Below are positions 57,445 through 64,000 of a stretch of 64,000 bases of DNA, piece by piece. Source of the DNA: Oleiagrimonas sp963817755 (GTDB lineage: Bacteria > Pseudomonadota > Gammaproteobacteria > Xanthomonadales > Rhodanobacteraceae); NCBI GenBank assembly GCA_963817755.1, contig CAWFPB010000002.1:682001-746000 (forward strand), in the 5' to 3' direction. How positions within the stretch are numbered: position 1 is the first letter of the stretch; every line of letters begins with the position of its first letter. Below the pieces are notes generated by a model. That model was not told the origin of the DNA. It was given only the letters and a program-made list of their open reading frames with translations, and did no database searches. The position numbers and the translations under genes were made by a program.

Positions 57445-59580
57445 TTACCAGATCTGCACGCGCTGGTCCGGCTTCAGGTACAGCTTCTGGCCCGGCTTGA
57501 CGTCGAAGGCCTTGTACCAGGCGTCCAGGTTGCGCACGGTCTCGGCGCGGAACTGCGGCGGCGCGTGCACGTCGGTGTTCACGCGTCCACGCAGGGCCGC
57601 ATCGCGCATCTTGCTGCGCCAGGCCTGGCCGAAGGACAGGAAGAAGCGCTGGTCGCCGGTCAGGCCGTCGATCACCGGTGCCGGCTTGCCGTCCAGCGAC
57701 TTGTGATAAGCCGCGTAGGCCACCGTCAGGCCGGACAGGTCGGCGATGTCCTCGCCCAGGGTCTGCTGGCCGTTCACGTGCAGGCCCGGCAGCGCCACGT
57801 ACTGGTTGAACTGCTCGACCAGCTTGTGGGTGGCGGCCTCGAAGTGCTTCTTGTCGGCCGGCGTCCACCAGTTGTGCATGCGGCCGTGGGCGTCGAACTG
57901 CGAGCCCATGTTGTCGAAGCTGTGGCTGATCTCGTGGCCGATGATGGCGCCGATCGCGCCGTAGTTGTGCGCCGGGTCCGCCTTGGGGTCGAAGAACGGC
58001 GGCTGCAGGATCGCGGCCGGGAAGTTCAACGCATTCTCCAGCGGGATGTTCAGCGCGTTGACGGTCTGCGGACGCATCCACCAGTCGGCACGGTCGACCG
58101 GCTTGCCCAGCTTGGACAGCGCGTACTCGTAGCGGAACTTCGACACCGCCATGGCGTTGGCCAGCGGGTTGTCGGTGCTCACCTTCAGGTTGGCGTAGCT
58201 GCGCCAGTGGCCGGCGTCTGGATAGCCGACGAAGACCTTCAGCGTGTCCAGCTTCTCCTTGGCCTTGGCGCGCGTGGCCGGCGTCATCCATTCCAGATGG
58301 TCCAGGCGCGAGCCGAATGCGGCGATCAGGTTGTGCACCAGGCTCTCGACCTGCTTTTTGGCCTCGGGCGGGAAGTACTGCTTGACGTAGATCTTGCCGA
58401 CCGCGTCGCCCAGCGCACCGCTGGTGGCGGCGATGGCGCGCTTGGCGCGCGGCTGCTGCTGCGGCACGCCGCTCAGGGTCTTGCCGTGGAAATCGAAGGC
58501 CAGGTCGGCGTAGGTCTTGGGCAGCAGCGAGGCGGCGTCATCCAGGGTGTGGAAGCGCAGCAGCGCGCGCCAGTCGGCGAGCGGTTCGCTGGCGACCAGC
58601 TTCGACAGCTTGGTGAAGGCCGGCGGCTGCCACACGTCGATGACCTTCTGGCCGGACAGGCCGGCGGCCTTGAAATACGCGGTCCAGTCCAGGCCCGGCG
58701 CCTTCTTCGCGAAGTCGTGCATCGTCCACAGGTTGTTGGCCTTGTGCACGTCCTGGCTCTCGACCAGGCTCTCCTGCGCCTTGGCGATCTTCATCTCCAG
58801 GTCGAACACGCGCCGGGCTTCGGCCTCGGCGTGCGGGGTGCCGGCCTGCTTGAGCAGTTCGGTGATGTAGGTCTTGTACTTGGTCCGGTACCCGGCCATG
58901 GTCTTGTCGCTGGACAGGTAGTAGTTGCGGCTGGGCAGGGTCAGTCCGCCCTGCAGCAGGTAGGCGATGTTGTGCGAGGGGTCGGTCAGGCCCTGGGCCA
59001 CGAACAGGCCGAACAGGTGGTCGGTGTGGAAGTCGGTGTTGTTGACCGGATCCTCGTCCTGGCGCAGGCGGCTGCCCAGCACGCGGGCCAGGTCGCGGCG
59101 CGACTTGATGCCCTTGATGGCATCGAGCTCGGACTGGATCGGCTTCAGGCCGTTGCGCTCGATCGCCTTGGTGTCCATGAACGCGGCGTAGTAGTCGGCG
59201 ATCTTGGCCTGCTCGCTGCCCGCGGACGCATGACTGTCGGCGGCATGCTGGACGATCGTGGCGATGCGCTTCTGGGTGCGCTCGTAGATGGTCAGGAAGT
59301 TGCCGATGCTGGAGCGGTCGTTGGGGATGGTGGCCTTCTTGTACCAGTCGCCGTTGGCGTACATGAAGAAGTTGTCGCCCGGCTTGACGGCGTGGTCGAT
59401 GCCCGAAAGGTCGATGCCGATGTTCGGCTTGGCGGCGGCCGTTGCGGTCGCGGTGGCTTTCGCGGAGCTGGCCGATGCGGCCGCCTTGGTCTTGGAAGCG
59501 TGTCCGCCCGGAGACGACGACGAGCAGGCGCCCAGCGTCAGGGTGATGGCGGCGGCCAGGATGATCGACTTGCGTTGCAT
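57445..59580 (-). CDS. M13 family zinc metallopeptidase (PepO/neprilysin-like)
   Basis: This 711-aa protein is a predicted periplasmic lipoprotein peptidase. The signal ends in L-G-A-C with a lipidated Cys near residue 19, followed by a low-complexity Ser/Ala/Lys linker. The zinc site H-E-I-S-H lies at 549-553. The third ligand is E610 in G-E-D-I-A-D, with D614 matching the family E-x-x-x-D. N-A-L-N and P-P-F-F-D-P are also family features. It should cut small peptides. An AGGGGA ribosome-binding site precedes the ATG at 59580. It lies 91 bp downstream of tamB on the same strand, with a strong terminator after it. Confidence 0.95.
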   Translation of the reverse strand: MQRKSIILAAAITLTLGACSSSSPGGHASKTKAAASASSAKATATATAAAKPNIGIDLSGIDHAVKPGDNFFMYANGDWYKKATIPNDRSSIGNFLTIYERTQKRIATIVQHAADSHASAGSEQAKIADYYAAFMDTKAIERNGLKPIQSELDAIKGIKSRRDLARVLGSRLRQDEDPVNNTDFHTDHLFGLFVAQGLTDPSHNIAYLLQGGLTLPSRNYYLSSDKTMAGYRTKYKTYITELLKQAGTPHAEAEARRVFDLEMKIAKAQESLVESQDVHKANNLWTMHDFAKKAPGLDWTAYFKAAGLSGQKVIDVWQPPAFTKLSKLVASEPLADWRALLRFHTLDDAASLLPKTYADLAFDFHGKTLSGVPQQQPRAKRAIAATSGALGDAVGKIYVKQYFPPEAKKQVESLVHNLIAAFGSRLDHLEWMTPATRAKAKEKLDTLKVFVGYPDAGHWRSYANLKVSTDNPLANAMAVSKFRYEYALSKLGKPVDRADWWMRPQTVNALNIPLENALNFPAAILQPPFFDPKADPAHNYGAIGAIIGHEISHSFDNMGSQFDAHGRMHNWWTPADKKHFEAATHKLVEQFNQYVALPGLHVNGQQTLGEDIADLSGLTVAYAAYHKSLDGKPAPVIDGLTGDQRFFLSFGQAWRSKMRDAALRGRVNTDVHAPPQFRAETVRNLDAWYKAFDVKPGQKLYLKPDQRVQIW

Positions 59581-59671
59581 GCAGGTGTCCCCTCGAACGG
59601 ATGAAACCGACACCTTAGTACGAGCGGGCGGGTTCCGGCACGCCTCCGTGCCATTGGTCATGGGTGCCGGT

Positions 59672-62600
59672 TCAGTGTTCGTACCGGTAGTTGAAGCTGG
59701 CGCGGCTGGAGTTGGTCGACTGCTGGGCCTCGAAGTTCCAGCGCCGGCTGAGGATGTAGCGCAGCGTGATCACCTGGCCGGGCTCGAACAGGCCCACGCC
59801 GTAGCTCAGGTACAGACGCGGCGACAGGTACTTGCCCACGGTGAAGGCGGTGGTGCCCAGGGTGTCGCTGCTGGACACGCCGATGTCGCTGATGCCCAGG
59901 CGCGAGCCGACGTTCTTGGCCAGCAAGTCGCCGGTGGCCGAGCCCAGCGCCTGCGCCGCCGAATTGACCATGTTGCCCTCGCCGCCCTTGACCTGCGACA
60001 GCGGCTTGCCAGTGATCAGATAGGACAACGCGTCCGACTGTGACATCACCGGGTTGGAGAACACCGTCAGCACCGGCCGACGTGCGGTGCCGCGCACCTG
60101 CAGGCCCACCTGCTGGCCCTCGTCGATGGTGGCGTTGGGGTTGAGCTTGCGGATCGCTTGGATGTCCAGGCCCGGGTCCTGAAGCGGCGTGGAGGCGAAC
60201 AGCAGCCGGCCCTGCTCGATGCGCAGGTCCTGGCCGTAGGCGCGGAAGGTGCCGTCGATGCGGATCTGGCCCTGACCCAGGGTGCCCTTGCCGGGCCGGC
60301 CCAGCACCAGCAGGTCGCCGCGCAGGTCGCCGTCCAGGCCATAGCCGTTCACGTGCGTGTGCTCGCCCAGCTCCACGCGCAGGTTGGTGGTTACCGGCAT
60401 GGCCGCGGCGCGTTTCGCGGGTGGGGAGCCGGCATCGACCACGACCACGTCCGGCGAGGCCTGGGTGGCGCCGGCACCGGGCAGCTTCTCCAGCTGCACG
60501 TCGGCCTTGTCCACGCCCACCACGCCGGCGATATGCAGGCCGTCCGCGTCGTGCTGGAGGCCGACGTCGGGCGACAGGTTCACCGAGGCCGAGGGCAGGT
60601 TGGCCACCTGCACGTTCTTGCCGCGGACGGACAGCACGGTGTCCTGGCCCTTGCCGATGCCCAGGGTGCCGCTGATGTTCAGTGTCCCCGGACCCGAGCG
60701 CACCTGGCCATCCACGCGCAGTGCCTGTGCATTGTCGCCGCGCAGGCGTAGTTGCCCGCCGGTCAGCTTCAGGCCCAGCGCCGGGATCTCGCCGGCCACG
60801 TCCTTGACGCTGGCCTGGCCCTGCAGGGACGGTGCGGCCAGGGTTCCGGAAAGGTCCAGGTCGGCGTCCATGGAGCCGGCGAGGTTGGCCACTTCGGGGG
60901 TGAACAGTTCGACGAAGCGCAGGTTGTCCAGCTGCATGTGCAGGTGACCGCCGAGCGCGTGCTGCGGCCCGCTGGCCTGCAGGTCGCCGTCGAGACGGCC
61001 GTGTTCCTGTAGCTGCGCACCGATACGCAGCCGCTGCTGTTGCGGCGCCAGGTCCAGCCGTGCATCGAGCTGACGGAAACCCAGTAGCGGCTGGTTGGGG
61101 CGGTCGACGTAGAAGATCGTGCCCTGGTCCGAGGTCAGGCTGGCCTGTCCCGACAGCGCGCCGACGGCATCGCGGCGCACCTCGCCCGATCCGTCCAGGG
61201 TGCCGCGGGCGCGCATCGGCAGGTCGTTGCCGACCAGCGCCAGCACCAGCTCCAGCGGCAGCTGGCGCATGCGGTAGCGGGCCTGCAACGCGCCGTTGCC
61301 CGTGCGCTGGCCGGATATGCACAGCTGCGGCTGCCCGGCTTCCAGGCAGGTCGGTGCCAGCGAGGCCTTGCCGCCGTCCCAAGCCAGCGCCGCCGGGGCC
61401 CTCAGGTGCCAGGTCGGCTGGTCCTTCAGGCCCAGGTCCAGGCGTTGGAGCGTGCCGTTCCAGGCCGAGCCCTGCATGCCGCCGCGCAGGGCCAGTCGCA
61501 GCGACAGCGGGTCGCCCCTGGCGTCGATGTCCAACTGGTGATGGCTTTGCGTGCCGTGGCCGTCGAGGGTGAGCTTGTCGAAGGCGAATCCGGCGGCATG
61601 CAGGTCATCGGCGGTGAGCTTGAGCGTGCCGCCCGGATGGCGAATGTCGGGGATGTCGAACGAACTCGCCAGGCGGCCGGCGCGCTGCCGTTTCCAGGCC
61701 AGCTTCTTGCCTTCCACGGTGCCGCTGGCGGACAGTTTCGGCCAGGCGCCGCGCACGCGCAGGCGGGCCGTGAGGGTGCCGGCGGCGTCCGGCAGCCAGT
61801 CGCCCAGCGCACCCACGTGCAGGTGCACGTCCAGGTCGTTGCGCGTGCCGTCGGCGCCGGTCAGGGCGATTCGGCCGGCGCCGTAGCGCAGGTCCAGCTG
61901 GCCGCTCAGCACCTTCTTCGGCGACAGCGCCAGGGTGCCGTGGCCGTCCACGCGCTTGCCGCGCAGCGTGCCCGAGAGTGCGTCCAGCTTCAGTTGCGCG
62001 TGCACGTTCTTGCCGGCCATGCGGCCCTGGCTCGACAGCTTCGCGTCCAGCGCGCCGTTCCAGCCGGCCAGCAGGAGGCCGGGGTCGAAGGCCCTGGCGG
62101 TGGCCGATGCCTGCCAGTCGAGCCCCTTCGCGCCGAAGTCCAGGTGGCCGGTGGTGTCCAGGCGCCCCTTGGGCTGCACCACGGCCAGCGAGCGGATGTC
62201 CAGCGCGTCCGGCGTGCCCTCCAGCGCGGCCTGCAGTTTCGACAGCGACCCGGGCGGGCCGGCCTCGGCATCCAGCACGGCGCGGTAGTGCTGCAGTGTG
62301 CCGTCCAGTTGCAGCGTGCCGTGCGTGGCCAGTGGTCGGCCGGCCAGCGCGGCGGGAAGGGTGACGTCCTGCCAGCCCAGATGCAGCTGTGCCGTCGGCG
62401 TGGCCGCGGACAGGTCGATGCGGCCACTGGCGTCCAGCGACCCCGGATGCTGGGGCGAGCGCAGCTGCAGGTGTTCGAGCCGCAGCGCCTTGCCGTCCGG
62501 CGTGCGCCGGGCATCGAGCGCGACCAGCTGCACGCGCTGGTCGTCCAGGTCGATCGTGCCGGACACGTGCGCCTGCTGTATGTCGCCGTGCGCCTGGAGT

Positions 62601-63427
62601 GCCAGCGCCAGCTGGCGGATCGCCGTGCGGCCGAGCCAGGGCGCCGCGGCGCCCCTGGGCACGCTGAGCCGGGCTTTCCAGTCGTGCGCGGCGCGCGTGG
62701 ACAGGGTCCCTTGCACGTGTGCGGTGGAAGGGCGGGTCAGGTCGACGCTGGCGCTGGCGCTGCGTCCGTTGCTGCTTGCCTTGAGCCGGCCGCTCCAGCG
62801 CCGCCCCCCGGCCCGCCAGTCGAACTGCACGGTGGCGCGGCCGCGATAGCCGATGACGAACGCCGTCTGGCCCTCCAGGTCGATGCGCCCGTCCGGCGCG
62901 CGCAGGTGCAGCGTACGCACGGCCAGGCCGCGCCTGGTCCAGGCGGCGGCCAGGTCGAGCCGGTCGGCGAGGAACAGGTTGTCGGCACCGCGGTGCACGC
63001 GCACGCCTTCCACCCGGGCGTCCTGCAGCACCAGGTCGATCGGCGCGCGCAGGTCGAGCGGTTTGGAGGCGGCCGGTTTCGCCGTGGCCGGGGAGGCCGG
63101 CAGCGCCACGTCCACCTGGTGCACGCGCAGTTCCTTCAGCTGCACGCGCCCGCGCAGCAGGGCGGTGACGGTCGGGTCCGCCTCGACCCGGCCCACGTCC
63201 ACCACCAGGCCGCTGGCGCGCACGCGATAGCGCACGCCGGTCAGCGTCAGCGGCCCGGCCAGGCGACCCTGCGCCTGCTGCACGACCAGCGCCCCGCCGG
63301 TCAGGCCCTGCGCCCGCGCCAGTGCGAAGCGCAATCCGGCCGTGGTGCCCAGCAGCCAGCCCAGCCCGACCGCCACCAGGGCGACCAGTGCGAGCAGGGC
63401 GGTGCCGATGCGCTTGAACCACTTCAT
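59672..63427 (-). CDS. tamB: Translocation and assembly module subunit TamB
   Basis: This 1251-aa inner-membrane-anchored protein spans the periplasm. It starts with one hydrophobic helix (W-F-K-R-I-G-T-A-L-L-A-L-V-A-L). A very long run of beta-rich AsmA/TamB-type repeats follows, and the conserved TamB C-terminal domain ends N-Y-R-Y-E-H. TamB works with TamA in assembly of some autotransporters and in outer-membrane lipid transport. The gap from tamA is 70 bp, on the same strand. Its presence about 27 kb from six giant autotransporters is suggestive, but tamAB is widespread. Confidence 0.95.
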   Translation of the reverse strand: MKWFKRIGTALLALVALVAVGLGWLLGTTAGLRFALARAQGLTGGALVVQQAQGRLAGPLTLTGVRYRVRASGLVVDVGRVEADPTVTALLRGRVQLKELRVHQVDVALPASPATAKPAASKPLDLRAPIDLVLQDARVEGVRVHRGADNLFLADRLDLAAAWTRRGLAVRTLHLRAPDGRIDLEGQTAFVIGYRGRATVQFDWRAGGRRWSGRLKASSNGRSASASVDLTRPSTAHVQGTLSTRAAHDWKARLSVPRGAAAPWLGRTAIRQLALALQAHGDIQQAHVSGTIDLDDQRVQLVALDARRTPDGKALRLEHLQLRSPQHPGSLDASGRIDLSAATPTAQLHLGWQDVTLPAALAGRPLATHGTLQLDGTLQHYRAVLDAEAGPPGSLSKLQAALEGTPDALDIRSLAVVQPKGRLDTTGHLDFGAKGLDWQASATARAFDPGLLLAGWNGALDAKLSSQGRMAGKNVHAQLKLDALSGTLRGKRVDGHGTLALSPKKVLSGQLDLRYGAGRIALTGADGTRNDLDVHLHVGALGDWLPDAAGTLTARLRVRGAWPKLSASGTVEGKKLAWKRQRAGRLASSFDIPDIRHPGGTLKLTADDLHAAGFAFDKLTLDGHGTQSHHQLDIDARGDPLSLRLALRGGMQGSAWNGTLQRLDLGLKDQPTWHLRAPAALAWDGGKASLAPTCLEAGQPQLCISGQRTGNGALQARYRMRQLPLELVLALVGNDLPMRARGTLDGSGEVRRDAVGALSGQASLTSDQGTIFYVDRPNQPLLGFRQLDARLDLAPQQQRLRIGAQLQEHGRLDGDLQASGPQHALGGHLHMQLDNLRFVELFTPEVANLAGSMDADLDLSGTLAAPSLQGQASVKDVAGEIPALGLKLTGGQLRLRGDNAQALRVDGQVRSGPGTLNISGTLGIGKGQDTVLSVRGKNVQVANLPSASVNLSPDVGLQHDADGLHIAGVVGVDKADVQLEKLPGAGATQASPDVVVVDAGSPPAKRAAAMPVTTNLRVELGEHTHVNGYGLDGDLRGDLLVLGRPGKGTLGQGQIRIDGTFRAYGQDLRIEQGRLLFASTPLQDPGLDIQAIRKLNPNATIDEGQQVGLQVRGTARRPVLTVFSNPVMSQSDALSYLITGKPLSQVKGGEGNMVNSAAQALGSATGDLLAKNVGSRLGISDIGVSSSDTLGTTAFTVGKYLSPRLYLSYGVGLFEPGQVITLRYILSRRWNFEAQQSTNSSRASFNYRYEH

Positions 63428-63497
63428 CCCGTCAACCGTCCAGAAAATCTCGATGTCTTACATCCAATTCCGAATCCCATTTCTTGCATTCCGGCCC

Positions 63498-64000
63498 TCA
63501 CAGATCCGGCCCGATCACCAGGTGCAGCTCCACCCCGTGCGCGTACTGGTCGCGGATGGGGACGCCGAAATCGACGCGGATCATGCCCACCGGCGAGCGC
63601 CAGCGCAGGCCCAGCCCGGTGCCGATGCGCGGGCTGTAGCTGACATTGTCGAAGGCGTTGCCGGCATCGACGAAGGCCGCCATGCCCCAGGTGCGGGTGA
63701 AGTAGTGCTCGGCGGTGACGCTGCCGACCAGCAGGTTGCGCCCGCCGATCACGCGGCCGTAGCTGTTGCGCGGGCCGATCGACTCGTAGCCGAAGCCGCG
63801 CACCGACTGGTCGCCGCCGGCGAAGAAGCGCAACTGCGGCGGGAGCTGGCTGAAATCGCCGACCATCGTGGTGCCGGCGCTGCCGCGCACGATCAGGCGA
63901 TTGCGGCGACCGAAGGCGTGGATCCACTTGGCGTGCGCCAGCACCTGGGAAAAGCGCGTGTCCGACAGCAACGTGCCCAGCGTGCTGCGTGCGGTCAGGC
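63498..64000 (-). CDS. tamA: TamA, outer-membrane assembly protein (C-terminal part; runs off the window)
   Basis: Only the last 167 residues or so are in the window. They show the end of an Omp85/BamA-type 16-stranded barrel: R-F-F-A-G-G-D-Q-S-V-R-G-F-G-Y-E-S-I-G-P, which holds the Omp85 V-R-G-F/Y signature. L-R-W-R-S-P-V-G and I-R-V-D-F-G-V-P-I follow, with a final L-V-I-G-P-D-L. The start, POTRA domains and most of the barrel lie beyond 64000. The position directly upstream of tamB supports TamA over other Omp85 proteins. Confidence 0.92.
   Translation of the reverse strand, partial: LTARSTLGTLLSDTRFSQVLAHAKWIHAFGRRNRLIVRGSAGTTMVGDFSQLPPQLRFFAGGDQSVRGFGYESIGPRNSYGRVIGGRNLLVGSVTAEHYFTRTWGMAAFVDAGNAFDNVSYSPRIGTGLGLRWRSPVGMIRVDFGVPIRDQYAHGVELHLVIGPDL

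Overview
The window is high-GC proteobacterial DNA and points to the Xanthomonadales (Lysobacterales), probably a Rhodanobacteraceae-type genus such as Dyella, Luteibacter, Rhodanobacter or Frateuria. The family clues are a fused aspartate kinase/diaminopimelate decarboxylase, the MurL/MurD2 peptidoglycan pair first described in Xanthomonas, tamAB, and CRP/Clp-type palindromes. The genus is inference.

Region 1 (1-1934) holds prmC, then a PAPS-type sulfotransferase 77 nt upstream of the first autotransporter. The first 136 bases hold no gene I can support. Region 2 (2012-32646) is a tandem same-strand array of six very large glycine-rich type Va autotransporters (AT1-AT6). Each has an ESPR-type extended signal peptide and a passenger of about 45-55-residue units built on a T-N-S-G-T-I core followed by GGX runs. 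Each then has autotransporter-associated beta-strand sequence and a C-terminal beta-barrel ending in Trp. AT1, AT3 and AT6 are open. AT2 carries two compensating 1-nt frameshifts, and AT4 and AT5 carry one each. AT1 and AT2 share about 950 bp of apparently identical barrel DNA, and AT5 and AT6 share about 825 bp of near-identical passenger DNA, so recent recombination or gene conversion is likely. A relic ESPR start lies between AT5 and AT6.

The array seems to use two kinds of transcription unit. The sulfotransferase, AT1, AT2 and AT3 follow one another with short gaps and the first strong terminator comes after AT3. AT4, AT5 and the relic before AT6 each follow a terminator and share an upstream module with nearly fixed spacing: a CRP/Clp-like palindrome, then about 100 nt later a 10-bp hairpin kept by compensating base changes, then about 168 nt to the ATG. 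This module is the best candidate here for something undescribed.

Region 3 (32716-51733) is mostly conserved chromosomal genes: dxs, an HNH nuclease, a SapC-family protein, a GNAT enzyme, an acyl-CoA dehydrogenase, small lipoproteins, a SET-domain methyltransferase, a Gre-family factor, an EF-G paralogue, a glycine-zipper protein, a proline-rich TonB-like membrane protein, a two-subunit molybdenum hydroxylase, an amino-acid permease and a PhzF-family protein.

Region 4 (51911-57199) is a translationally coupled operon, lysAC-murL-murD2, joining diaminopimelate/lysine metabolism to the L-Glu-first route to peptidoglycan precursors. Region 5 (57216-64000) has a REP-like inverted repeat, an M13 metallopeptidase, tamB and the 3' part of tamA, which runs off the window. 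TamA/TamB help assemble autotransporters, so plausible assembly helpers for the array lie about 27 kb away.
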